In this document: one piece after another, positions 42,906 to 54,831 of the stretch
Numbering within the stretch: position 1 is the first letter of the stretch
How the letters are laid out: every line of letters begins with the position of its first letter
DNA from: Plasmopara viticola
Lineage: Eukaryota > Oomycota > Peronosporomycetes > Peronosporales > Peronosporaceae
Assembly: GCA_001695595.3 (NCBI GenBank)
Contig: MBPM02000129.1
Span: forward strand, 62,001-126,000
DNA length: 64,000 nt
Direction of reading: 5' to 3'
Position numbers and translations under genes: made by a program
The notes under the pieces: model-generated
Database searches by the model: none
What the model saw: only the letters and a program-made list of their open reading frames with translations
Told to the model about the DNA's origin: nothing

Positions 42906-45888
42906 TCTTTTGTCACCAAAGCAGTATGACACATTTGGCACTCCATCGTTTCAGTCAGAATATAGGTAGCAAGCAGCAAGGTTTTATGGATATTGTGTTC
43001 AGATACTGAGGTGAACCACTGCATTTTGGTAAGCGCTGCTTTAGCTATCTAAACGCCGCTTGTTGATACATACCACACACCATCTACAAGCATATGGTCA
43101 AACGTAAAGTGTCCACCCGTGTGCTAGAGAAGAGATATGTAGTATATATGCGTATCACATATGTGGGATTTGAAGCTTTCGACAATTAAGTCGGAACTCG
43201 AGAGTAAGGGCTTATCGACTTTAATGTAAGTAAGCTATAACACCCCAAAGCTCTACTAACCTTTTTGAGCACAGAAGCTCACAAGCGGGAAAGAGGTTCA
43301 AAAACATTTTTCGATTTGATCTTCGATTACAATCAACTTTCTTACGAATAGAATTATCCGACCTTGCTTGAAAAACGACCAATCACTAACAATAGAGTAT
43401 TGTATTTGCCGTCCTTTAGACTTCGAGTCTCAACCGAGTCCCGAATTTCCTTAGCGTCTCTTCGAAGGGTTCCGCCCGCGCTCGATTTTGGTAATACGGC
43501 GAGTACATATGAAGATATGGCAGCTGATAGTGCCCATAGTCACCGCTATGTCCACCGTTGAGCTGGTGGAATGCATTCTTGTAAGGCTGTGCAAAGTAAG
43601 CGGCCGACCAAGCTTACGAGGATGGGAACCAATTTCTCGTCATAGCCCAAAGGTTTTGCGCTGAGTTGTGCGGCGTTTGATCCAAATGTGATTCAAACGG
43701 GTCTTCCAGACATGTTCGCTCATCGCTTTCTCTAACGCTTCAAAGTCCAGGCTAGCTTTTTAGATACAACGACTGGACCACACACAAGGGTTGACACCAA
43801 GAGAAATACATTTAGCGTACAAACTGTCACACAAAATTAGCTGCCCTGCATGAAGAAGGCGCAAAGCTAAATCACCTTCGGCGCTTATTGATCGTCAGGA
43901 TCAGCGTCCTTCTTTATGTGAAGTGCTTTGTGAATCAGGGGCCTTCTAATGTGCGCCTAGATTTTTATGTGTAGAAGTGCTACATTCTACTTTCCAAAAC
44001 TAACGAAAACCGTCGGAACGGCTCTGGCACGACAATGCAAAGGCCGTTAAGTTTTAGTACCGAGGGCAACGAGCATTTAAACGTCAACCACTGTACTTTG
44101 ACGACGCGTTGAGCTCAATAAATTAACTCACTAGGTAATCGAAGTGCACTTTGGCACACAGAAGATAAATACTCCGTCTGAGGTTGTTGAGATTTAAGCT
44201 ATCATATCACCTAATGTCATGATAGCGACATTACTTTATGGTGACGCTGTACCAGGTTCGGGCTACTCTCGTCACCAGACTCTTTGTGATTTCGAGCAAA
44301 GTCTTTAACAGGATTTGATGTGGTACTGATATGATATATATTTGAACCAATTTGGTTTAAGGATGAGTGACCGTTGGAGATCTCTTGCGGTGCACAAAAC
44401 TAATGAAGATACGGCTCGGCGCCATGGCTTGCCTATGACGAATTGTACCTATTTAGAAGGTCCGTCGGACCTGTTATCGATTTTTTCTCTCACAAATAAG
44501 GTGATATTTGGCGGTAAGCAATTCCCATAGCCTATTTAATTAATTTGGCCACTTGGTTTAACCGAGAAGCAATCCCGGAATTGTCGTCTTAAGCTTTGTC
44601 TTTATCTTTCTGAGCTCAAATTTGATGCATAATTTTATAAGTCAGGTTTTTATCCAGGATTTCAAAAGTTTTCCTGTCTTCTGGGCGAGGTATTCTGCAT
44701 ACCTGGTGTGACTGAAAGCAAGTCTATCACCTTTCTGTAAGGACCATCGGGTGATGAGGTTGGTTCGACAATGTTCTCGATATTCCGAAACTTCTTTGCA
44801 GTAAAAATTCAGGCGAGTACGCACCATAATCATAACACGCTAAAAAGCTAATGATATTCGCGAATTTCCCGCCGCAATCGGGTGGGAGTATCTTTCAGGT
44901 CCTCCTTAGCCTGAACAGCTCTATGACAGACGATATTTAAGGCCCGCCGACCACGGATCAGGTACAGTATCTGCTACAGACGTAGCCTTGACTACAGGTA
45001 CAGCTTTGCTGGCGTAGCCTTGGAAATTAGCGCCGAAGCCTAGTTGTCGCAGAAGCACCTTATTTATGAATCTCGTTGCTGACTCGGTTTTTTTTTATAC
45101 ATGGTCAACCGGTGCTTTTCTCTGCCGCATGTTTGGTCAACATTATGACCTAAGCAATTTTTGTCTAAACGTCAAGAGTGGTAACTCCTCTCTTTTTGGC
45201 AGGGGATAATGTTATAGGTTGCTACTAAAGTCGGACGCTTCTGGTTCCTGTTTAAGAGTCCTTAGAGAAATGGTGACTCTAAGTGTGCAACAGGAACCCT
45301 ACGGGTATATACCGAATTGCATATTGAGTTTTTTTTTGAAAAACACAACTCACAGCAATAGAGTTCCTGCCTAAATTGCATGATGAATACATTCAACTAA
45401 AATGTAGACCGGAAAAACAATATCGCGCGCTTAAATTTCTAAGAATCAGAGACAATGAGCGGATGTTCACCGAAATGTTGAGTTTCTTCCTGCATGCCTT
45501 CTCTGTGTAAAGTGCTATGTGATTCCGTTGCACAACTGCGCAAATAAAAATTTGACGTCGAGGCGCTGTCTGCCAATTAATAAAGCTTGACTTTAAGATC
45601 CGTTTTAGAATGATGGTGATTCATGGTATTGATCACTGGGTTTTATGTTTAGCTGCTTAATGAAAGACCAGTTATTGCATGGACCGGACTTGGCCCTCAA
45701 ATACCAACACTTCTATTTCCGAACACCAATAAGTTACCCACTCACGCCATTGAGTAAGCTTCTTTGTTGCTTTGCTCCTCTCCAAGACAATTTGAGCCGC
45801 TTCTTTAAGCGCTACTACTAGCATTCGCTAGTCGGAAATCGACCATGAACACAGTCACCTTGACTTTCTCGAGAACAAGTTTCAAGCG
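42906..45888. other. Gene-poor interval, no recognisable gene
   Basis: About 3 kb of AT-rich DNA with only short frames. No motif was recognised on either strand. Confidence 0.45.
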
Positions 45889-46170
45889 CAGGGGCTAAAT
45901 GCTCGCGCGCTTCGGTCAGGTGCTCTTGGGCATCTGCAGGTCTCTAACGAGTCCCACCCTCGACGCGACGGTCTCCAGCACCGGGCGCCACCTGGGCTCT
46001 TTCTAAGTCAGAGCTAAACAAAATAATGGAAGACCCTCACGATCTCGGTGCTGGCTGCACTGCCCGCCAAACGAGACCCGACGTATGCGAACACCACTCT
46101 ATGCCGTGGACTAGCCAGACTGAGCCTAGCACGTGCATAATTAGGCAACGCGATAACGTAATACAATACA
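45889..46170 (+). repeat. SINE-like repeat, second copy (copy b)
   Basis: This is near-identical over about 280 bp to 34184-34465 (shared GGGGCTAAATGCTCGCGCGC, ACCGGGCGCCACCTGGGCTC). It ends in an ATACAATACAAAGG tail. It lacks the first 40 or so bases of copy a, so it looks 5'-truncated. A target duplication is doubtful here. Confidence 0.75.
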
Positions 46171-46439
46171 AAGGTTCCAAAAAAGGCCGTCAATTCAAAA
46201 ATAAATGTACCTCCTTTGCTTAAAAATAGGCCCTAGAGCTGGTCAAAAGAAGCACTACTTTTAACCTTTTTTCGATTTGTTCTTGGGATACAAAGAATCA
46301 CATGAAATGCATTCACGAGTAAGTATCCAACTCTAAGCCAGATTTTCATACAAACGTCACGCGCATATGGTAATCCAATGTTATGGCTACTTTGTCATCC
46401 TGTTCAATTTCTTCATGAAAGAAGAAGGCTTTATCTCTT

Positions 46440-47320
46440 CCCTTCAAAGATGAAAAACATAACTTTCCATGGGTGCTCAAGACAAAGACAGAGGCGAACA
46501 GCGCAGAAGAGAAATTGAGGGCGCGACTTGCTCCATACGGTAATGAGCAAGTTTTCGAGGCCGACTACTCGCTTATTTTCGTCGCAGTGGTAGACGTGTC
46601 AACGATATAGGCGGTCCTTGCGCTTGCGGTCACACAAGGAGTTTTTTTTTGCAAAAATGGTGCTATCCTGAATTTCTATATAAAGGCTGACAAGGAAGAG
46701 CATATGATAATATTGGTGCGCGTACCAAGCGGCATGCCGATTCGAAATGAGCAGTTTAGGGAACTTGGAGTGGCCGGTGCAGCTGATGTCGCACTCGTGA
46801 TGAACAAGAATCTTTATAGGTCTTAAGCGGACACGACATCGATGGGGTCAGCTGCTGCAAACAGAACGATTCGAAGCAGGATTTCAAAAGTACGTTAGGG
46901 ATTTATGTCGATCCTAGAAGCAAGATAAGATCGAGTTGATCGCGGTGGGTTTCTACGACAATAATCCTTTACTTTTTGTGACTTCAGCTACGTGCGTCGA
47001 TTGGTTTCTCACTGCAATGAAATTACTTTCGATCAAAAACCCGGGACCGAAAAAAAAACTCTCGAGATTCGAATGAAGGCTCTCGACACGCGTGCGCATG
47101 TCTTAGGTCAGGAAAAGGCGATTGATCAATTACTTCGGGATTACAGACCGGAAAAGCATGTATTTAAATCAGTGATGACTTTTACGACGACGACATACCA
47201 AACAGCATCCCGCTCACAAAGGTTGCAAACCATGGAGAGCCAACAAGTATTGTCCTATGATATATGTTGTGAGTGGTTCGATGCGTATAACCTACAAGGG
47301 AGAGCCGCAAACTTATGAGT
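46440..47320 (+). pseudogene. Relic reverse transcriptase of a second copia lineage
   Basis: In-frame pieces read LRARLAPYGNEQVFEADYSL, IFVAVVDVSTI, then AVLALAVTQGV, AILNFYIKADKEEHMIILVR, VPSGMPIRN, and later MKLLSIKNPGPKK and LGQEKAIDQLLRDYRPEK. This follows the copia RT order (KARLVA-GNEQ-x-DYSLTFAAV, xGDIPNAYVKADKEE, LSIKDLG) of a lineage clearly different from the four other copies in this window. It has several stops and shifts and no LTRs were found. Confidence 0.65.
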
Positions 47321-48186
47321 CCCACGAGCATGACTAAAATTTCACAAAGAGCATTACACAATACCTCGCAAAGAGCAAGTGACGAGAGATGCGCACCCGT
47401 GCCAAGAGCAGTGTTGCGAATACACTAGATTCCTACAGAGATGTTTCACTCTCAAAGATGAAGATCGAGTTTGCTGCAATGTCGGAATTGGTTTCAGAGC
47501 TTCGGAACAAAAGAAATGCTGATGGATGCGGTACATTCACTGACACTTCTCCTGACGATGCTTGTGGACAATCAAGCTGGTATCCGTTAGAATGAAGGCG
47601 AGTCTTCGCCATCGAGGGCAAAGCACATCGCTGTGTGCCTCAAGTTTGTTAAAGATTTTGCCCGTCGTGGCATTTTAGGAGCCACGCTACATTCGATTTA
47701 AGCTCGTGCGCGTGGACCTACTGACCAATGCACCGATCAGCACAAGCTCGCCGAGCTGCGGACATACTAGAATTGTGCCAGCTGAGAAACGTGAAATGTG
47801 CTCGCGAGAAAGAGTGTTGAATATGGATACGCACGATACGCTACTACATGTATCTAGATGACGTTGTAAGATTTCGGACATGACGACGCTTGGTGATCAC
47901 GGACGATTGCGAAGTAAGGACCAAAATATAGACAGATTTCAATCAACCACCTACTGCGCTTGCCTCCTTTCAATTCTCTAACCTCTACGTCTTTACCACT
48001 TAATGTCCCGGCCATTAGCATTACAGAAGTTGAATAGCTCAGCAACATTAAAAGCCATATGTGCAATCTAAAGTGCTTAATAAGTATGGATCAGACTCAG
48101 ATTGACAGTTTTTTTTAGCAAATGAAGAGCCAAAGCGACATAAGCATTTTATCTACTTAATTATTCCGTCAGGTATGTCTCTTTTA
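47321..48186. other. Interval between copia relic and repeat array, no gene
   Basis: No gene is recognised. The short frame at 47389-47595 has no known motif. Confidence 0.4.
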
Positions 48187-51100
48187 AAATGGCTCAAGCA
48201 ATAATAACGCAAGGTTCTGTGTCAAAGCGCGACAAGCAACATACAAGCACTCGGACACCTCTTACTCGCACACTAATCAGGAGCCATAATGAACTAAAAG
48301 GTTGACGGTACTGCATAATAAAGCTGCAGTCTCATAACATCATCGAATTGGCTCAAAGCAGCCCTCGGCTGTCGTCTAGTAAGCTATGTGACCGATTCTA
48401 GTCACGAGGATGATCAATGCGACCGTGAGAGCCTTTAAATTCATCATCGATCGGTGGGAGCGCCATTTGACGAGTTCAACACATATTGCGCCAATGCACA
48501 ATGCTGTGATTCTACAACATATTACTATCACAATTTTCGTTTCTGGTTCAGCTTTAGAAATAGTCAACAAAATCTTTAAGGTGGTACAGCTGCTAAAGCT
48601 GATGCAATGATTAAGATAACTGTCGGCTTACTTAGGACGCTATTCATTTACGATCGGAACCTGATCATGCAGTCGCGTTGCATAACAACGAATTACTGTC
48701 TGCTTTCACTTTGGAGTAAGACACGGGAACCATTGCGCTAGCTGTCAAGTTGAAATGGTGTAATGAGGACTGAGTCGCTCTCACATTCAGGCTTTTTCAT
48801 ACTGCTCGCTAATTTAGACGAGACACTAGTATTATGACATACGGAAACGTGTCATAACTTTAAGTAACGCGATTGATGTTTGTGAAATACCGCGGTATTG
48901 AATACAGAGTGCGTCATTCTTGCATGTAAGTACTGGCTGGTGGCAATGCCGTCAGCTCGTATACTCTCACCAAACCACTTGCGGTTCGTTTACATTATAA
49001 AGCAAAGCTGATCCCTGTAACTTGAAGTAATCTGGCCACAAAGCATAAAAAGCAATTTTGTACTAGCATGTCTGAAACGGGTACATCATACCTGAGTGTG
49101 CTAGCCTTGCCGAAAATACAGGCAGACCCTACCTCGACACGCAAGGAGAAGCGCCAATTTTAATTGCGAAACGGCCCTTAGATCTTTACTTACCATACTT
49201 TGAGAATTAAGAGTATAGACAGCACACGGACTTCCCCGAAGTAAACTTGACCGAGTCATAACGACAAGACGAAATTGAATCTCAGACCGCGGTATTTTTC
49301 ACCATCAAAGAATTAAGCAACTGAGTTGAAAGAGTAAGCCAATTCAGAAGAACATCGTATTGTTTTTGTTACTAAAGCAGTACGATTTTCCGTATCGTGT
49401 AGGGTATTTTACCGATAAAATGATTGCTTTATTCTGCTCATGTTGAATGGGACATGGCGAGTCAACTTGTCTTGCTTGCATGGTTTAACGATGGATTCCA
49501 CGACGCTTACTCCCCGCCTTGTCGTTTATGATCTCGGGAACCACGATGGGTAGGGTCTTCGTGACCAGTGCGAATGACAGGATTTCTTGATGATAAGGGA
49601 TGTTGGCTAGCAATAGCCTTTTGTTTGGGTTCGCCGTGACCAGTGGCCAGGAATGTAGCTAGAATGAGGATGAAACCGCACGATCGACGCATGCTTCACC
49701 ACTTGCAGTGCGAAAAGAATAGTGGGCTCCTGGTCGTGCTTGAGCTGCAGAATCCTATTTACTTGGATAGTTTGCCAACCAATCTGGGTAACGACCACAT
49801 GAGAGCGACAAGATGTGAAAGAAAAGAAGCGAATTGAAATTCTGGTAGGCTATCTATGTTTGTAAAGCTTTCGTTTACTTGGAATGCCAGTCGTAAATTC
49901 TTGAGAACGCAAACTCGTTAGATTCTATGTACCTGTCGCGTGGTCCAATGCCGCACCATTGGTCGCATAAACCATCTACATATGGTCCACACGACAAGAC
50001 GTCCATGCGACAAATATGAGCAGCTGCTTTGATAAGGGAAAGAATTCGTTGTCCTCATTACCTGATGGCAAACGCGTCTTCTCAATTCTACACACTAAAC
50101 GGCAATCCAAGTGAGACCAGAGAGCAGTCTTTGTGTATGCAATGGAACGTTATCGACCCGCACGGTAAAAAAAATGCAGAATGGTTGCGACGCAAGTATA
50201 TGGTAACGCTAAGACTGAACGAATGACCGCCATTAAGATCATCAAACATCCGTCCTGTCGACCTCGGTGTACGCGCTAATATACACACAAGCAGAATCAA
50301 ATTTCGTGTCCTCAACAACAGCATTGTCTCATTCGATGCAGAAGCCTTTTTACGTGTCTTACACTACCACCGGATATGATCGCTGGGTGAGTGCGAAAAT
50401 AAATTACTTAGAAACACATTGTTCACGAAACAAAGACCGCAGCTTCTCCCTTCACATGCAACTCGTCGGCTGCGTATTGTCCTTGTCATCTTTCAAGCCT
50501 TGATCAGCGGCGCCAATAGAAGCAGCGAAAATCGGAATTGTGTAAACCTTAGCGAGCTGATTAGGGCAGCAGAAGGCGAGATAGTACAGTTTACACTGCC
50601 TGCTAAACTCTGCAGTAAACAGATCCAGGTGCTCGCGTCTTCGTCGCTTGATCCAGAACAGACAAAAATATTCTTCACCAGCTACCTTAAAACAGAACGT
50701 TCGCTTGGTTTCATCTTTAAAAATCGTTTAGACAGCATGCCATCCTGCAACTGCATCTCTCCACGTGGCTTGTCAAAATTGCAATTGCAGCGATACGCAC
50801 TACTCTCCTGTTGCTACGCTCGTTCTCTTAACCAGTACAAAAAATCGTCGTTACCACCTTTTCCTAAAAACCCTCAAGTTGATTCACATTCGCGCAATTA
50901 AGATTCTTCTTCATATACGTACATGACATTCGCCTGCTTGTAAAGCCAGCCACTGCGTATCAACTCTCGGTCAATACGTATTGACGACGAGCTTTCCGTT
51001 GATCTTTGCGAGTTGTTGTTCGAATGTCTCGAGATTTACTCTGTATCTCGTGTAAACATACTTCATGAAATCTCTTGATCTGGTACGCAATCCGACTTGG

Positions 51101-51514
51101 AAATAGGAACTTCTCGCCTAGCCAAAGCTCTGAGTGCCCAACTGTCGGTGAGTTCGTTGTGCGTCCTGTGCGGTCTGCAGCCCTACCGCATGTTCTTTCT
51201 CCTCTGCGTCGTATTTGGTCATCACAAACTTGGCTTCAGCTCCTCCTTCGTCTTGAGTTTTTACTCCGACTTCCACCCGATCCGCGCTGCTTTTCTACAT
51301 TTCAACTTTTTGTGTGTGTGTGTGTATATATCAACAGTCAATTGAATACCGAGAAGATGGTATTGGCGTGCCACAAAAAGTGGGATATGGGGTGGTGAAC
51401 GAATACTGTAGTGACTCCATAATAAATAGGGTGTATAAACACTGTGCGGTGTGCACTTGAAAAGCCAAAGCGTAAGCAATTTTTATAATTGAATATTTTT
51501 AAATGGCTCGACGC
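48187..51514 (+). repeat. Repeat unit A, complete (about 3.3 kb)
   Basis: It opens near AAAATGGCTC..GTGTCAAAGCGCGACAAGC and runs to the start of the next unit, which repeats the same opening at about 51512. It contains, in order, the antisense signal-peptide ORF (49507-49692), the segment CCGCACCATTGGTCGCATAA (about 49951), a CGCAAT..-rich middle, and a short (TG)n run at about 51309-51327. Homology to the other units begins abruptly at about 48187; the DNA to the left is unrelated. Confidence 0.85.
49507..49692 (-). CDS. Repeated secreted-peptide ORF, copy in unit A (61 residues)
   Basis: ATG 49692 starts a strong signal peptide (MRRSCGFILILATFLATGHG). A polar, His/Arg-rich mature part follows (SSRNPVIRTGHEDPTHRGSR). 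In this copy a Lys codon (AAA) replaces the TAA present in the three other copies, extending it to RQGGE and a stop. No RXLR motif, no cysteine pattern and no known family is seen. It may be a small secreted protein or the preserved start of a decayed effector gene. Confidence 0.5.
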   Translation of the reverse strand: MRRSCGFILILATFLATGHGEPKQKAIASQHPLSSRNPVIRTGHEDPTHRGSRDHKRQGGE

Positions 51515-53308
51515 AAAGTACTGTGTCAAAGCGCGACAAGCAACATACTAGCACTCGGACACCTCTCAATCGCACATTAATCAGGAGCCATAATGGACTC
51601 AAAGGTTGACAGTACTGCAAAATAAAGCTGCAGTCTCAAAACATTATCGAATCGGCTTAAAGTAGCCCTCGGCTGTCGTCTAGTAAGCTGTGTGTCCGAG
51701 TTTAGTCACAACAGTGATCAATGCGACCGTGAGAGCCTTCCAATTTATCATCGTTAGGTGGAAGCGCCATCAGATGGTATACTACATATTGCGCCAATGC
51801 ACAATGCTGTGATTCTACAACATATTGCTATCAGAATTTTCGTTTCTGGTTCAGCTTTAGAAATGGTCAACAAAATCTTTAAGGTGGTACAGTTGCTAAA
51901 GCTGATGCAATGATTAAGATAACTGTCGTTTACTTAGGACGCTATTCATTTACGATCGTAACTCAAAGGAATGATGCAGTTGCATAGCATAACATCAAAT
52001 TACTGTCTGCTTTCACTTCTTTTAAGACACGGGAACCATTGCGCTAGCTGTCAAATTGAATTGGTGTAATGAGGACTGAGTCGCTCTCAAAAAAAGGCTT
52101 TTTCATACTGCTCGCCTAATTTAGATGAGACGGGCAATAACACACTAGTATTATGACATACGGAAACGTGTCATAACTTTTAAGTAATGCGATTGATGTG
52201 TGTGAAATACCGCGGTATTGAATACAAAGTGCGTCATTCTTGCATGTAAGTACTGGCTGGTGGCAATGCCGTCAGCTCGTATACTCTCACCAAATCACTT
52301 GCGGTTCGTTTACATTATAAAGCAAAGCTGACCCCTGTAACTTGAAGAAATCTGGCCACAAAACATAGAAAGCAATTTGGTACTAGCACGTCTGGAACGG
52401 GTATATCATACCTGAGTGTGCTAGCCTTGCCAAATACAAGCTGACCCTACCTCGACACGCAAGGAGAAGCGCCGATTTTAATTGCGAAACGGCCTCTAGA
52501 TCTTTACTTACCATGCTTTGAGAGTTAAGAGTATAGACAGCACACGGACTTCCCCGGTGTAACTTGACCGAGTCATAACGACAAGACGAAATTGAATCTC
52601 AGACCGCGGTATTTTTCACCATCAAAAAATATAGCAACTGAGTTGAAAGAGTAAGCCAATTCAGAAGAACATTGTATTGTTTTTGTTACTAAAACAGTAC
52701 GATTTTCCGTATCGTGTAGGGTATTTTCCCGATAAAATGTTTGCTTTATTCTGCTCATGTTGAATGCGACATGACGAGTCAACTTGTCTTGCTTGCATGG
52801 TTTAACGGTGGATTCCACGACGCTTACTCCCCGCCTTGTCGTTAATGATCTCGGGAACCACGATGGGTAGGGTCTTCGTGACCAGTGCGAATGACAGGAT
52901 TTCTTGATGGTAAGGGATGTTGGCTAGCAATAGCCTTTTGTTTGGGTTCGCCGTGACCAGTGGCCAGGAATGTAGCTAGAATGAGGATGAAACCGCACGA
53001 TCGACGCATGCTTCACCACTTGCAGTGCGAAAAGAATAGTGGGCTCCTGGTCGTGCTTGAGCTGCAGAATCCTATTTACTTAGATAGTTTGCCAACCAAT
53101 CTGGGAAACGACCACATGAGAGCGACAAGATGTGAAAGAAAAGAGACGAATTAAAATTCAGGTAGGCTATCTATGTTTGTAAAACTTTCGTTTACTTGGA
53201 ATGCCAGTAGTAAATTCTTGATAACGCAAACTCGTTAGATTCTATATGACTGTCGCGTGGTCCAATGCCGCACCATTGGTCGCATAAACCATCTACATAT
53301 GGTCCACA
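51515..53308 (+). repeat. Repeat unit B, first half only
   Basis: This repeats unit A from its first base in the same orientation, then stops at GGTCCACA (53308), about 1.8 kb in. There the sequence turns back on itself. Confidence 0.85.
52842..53009 (-). CDS. Repeated secreted-peptide ORF, copy in unit B (55 residues)
   Basis: This has the same frame, start and signal peptide as 49507-49692, ending at TAA after THRGSRDH. It lies about 300 bases from the dyad centre. Confidence 0.5.
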   Translation of the reverse strand: MRRSCGFILILATFLATGHGEPKQKAIASQHPLPSRNPVIRTGHEDPTHRGSRDH

Positions 53309-53338
53309 GCTCAAATTTGTCGCATGGACGTCTTGTCG
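53309..53338. other. Dyad centre of the large inverted duplication
   Basis: A 30-base asymmetric spacer separates CATATGGTCCACA (ending 53308) from its reverse complement TGTGGACCATATG (starting 53339). The spacer is itself unit sequence that belongs to the right arm only (GTCGCATGGACGTCTTGTCG). Confidence 0.85.
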
Positions 53339-53636
53339 TGTGGACCATATGTAGATGGTTTATGCGACCAATGGTGCGGCATTGGACCACGCGACAGGCA
53401 TATAGAATCTAACGAGTTTGCGTTTTCAAGAAATTACTACTGGCATTCCAAGTAAATGAAAGTTTTACAAACATAGAGAGCCTACCAGAATTTTAATTCG
53501 TCTCTTTTCTTTCACATCTTGTCGCTCTCATGTGGTCGTTACCCAGATTGGTTGGCAAACTATCTAAGTAATAGGATTCTGCAGCTCAAGCACGACCAGG
53601 AGCCCACTATTCTTTTCGCACTGCAAGTGGTGAAGC

Positions 53637-53804
53637 ATGCGTCGATCGTGCGGTTTCATCCTCATTCTAGCTACATTCCTGGCCACTGGTTACGGCGAAC
53701 CCAAACAAAAGGCTATTGCTAGCCAACATCCCTTACCATCAAGAAATCCTATCATTCGCACTGGTCACGAAGGCCCTACCCATCGTGGTTCCCGAGATCA
53801 TTAA
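53637..53804 (+). CDS. Repeated secreted-peptide ORF, copy in unit B' (55 residues)
   Basis: This is the inverted counterpart of 52842-53009. The signal peptide and stop are conserved, with a substitution in the mature part (HEGPTHRG instead of HEDPTHRG). Confidence 0.5.
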   Translation: MRRSCGFILILATFLATGYGEPKQKAIASQHPLPSRNPIIRTGHEGPTHRGSRDH

Positions 53805-54646
53805 CGACAAGGCGGGGAGTAAGCGTCGTGGAATCCACCGTTAAACCATGCAAGCAAGACAAGTTGACTCGTCATGTCCCATTCAACATGAGCAGATTAA
53901 AGCAATCATTTTATCGGTAAAATACCCTACACGATACGGAAAATCGTACTGCTTTAGTAACAAAAACAATACGATGTTCTTCTGAATTGGCTTACTCTTT
54001 CATCTCAGTTGCTTAATTCTTTGATGGCGAAAAATACCGCGGTCTGAGATTCAATTTCGTCTTGTCGTTATGACTCGGTCAAGTTTACTTCGGGGAAGTC
54101 CGTGTGCTGTCTATACTCTTAATTCTCAAAGTATGGTAAGTAAAGATCTAAGGGCCGTTTCGCAATTAAAATTGGCGCTTCTCCTTGCGTGTCGAGGTAG
54201 GGTCTGGTTGTACTTTTCGGCAAGGCTAGCACACTCAGGTATGATATACCCGTTTCAGACATGCTAGTACAAAATTGCTTTCTATGTTTTGTGGCCAGAT
54301 TACTTCAACTTACAGGGGTCAGCTTTGCTTTATAATGTAAACGAACCGCAAGTGATTTGGTGAGAGTATACGAGCTGACGGCATTGCCACCAGCCAGTCC
54401 TTACACGCGAGAATGACGCACTCTGTATTTAATACCGGCATTTCACACACATCAATCGCGTTACTTAAAAGTTATGACACGTTTCCGTATGTCATAATAC
54501 TAGTGTGTTATTGCCCGTCTCATCTAAATTAGGCGAGCAGTATGAAAAAGCCTTAATTTGAGAGCGACTCAGTACACCATTTCAATTTGACAGCTAGCGC
54601 AATGGTTCCCGTGTCTTAAAAGAAGTGAAACCAGACAGTATTTCGA

Positions 54647-54789
54647 TGTTATTACACCGCTGAATGCATATTGAACAGGTGGATGGCTTCACAGTAATTA
54701 CAAGTACGTCACAATTAGTAATTACATATGGTAGCCGTTCATTGGTCAGGATAAATATATTCACTTCGGTTCTTACTTTCTTCTCAACA
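54647..54789 (+). repeat. 5' LTR of copia copy 4
   Basis: This 143-bp LTR begins TGTTATTACACCGC, three bases shorter than the family consensus TGTTAACATTACACC at the very edge. It ends CTTCTCAACA. Confidence 0.9.
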
Positions 54790-54831
54790 GGTTAACAGCC
54801 GCAACAAGCTCAAGCAACGTTCTCGCCCAAT

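Noticed and set aside
44642..44833. Minus-strand frame considered as a gypsy chromodomain
   Set aside because: The aromatic cage and W-E-P pattern of chromodomains are absent.
49643..49837. 64-residue frame starting MARNVARMRMKPHDRR, present in several array units
   Set aside because: It is antisense to the signal-peptide ORF and has no features of its own. The opposite strand gives a convincing signal peptide.
50419..50901. 160-residue frame in unit A, with counterparts in the other units
   Set aside because: It lacks an ATG at its start, matches no family, and its frame is altered by the 33-bp indel in one copy.
51309..51327. Short (TG)n / (CA)n runs here and at 59775-59797 and 63043-63062
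   Set aside because: These are ordinary microsatellites that vary between unit copies and mark homologous positions. No function is implied.
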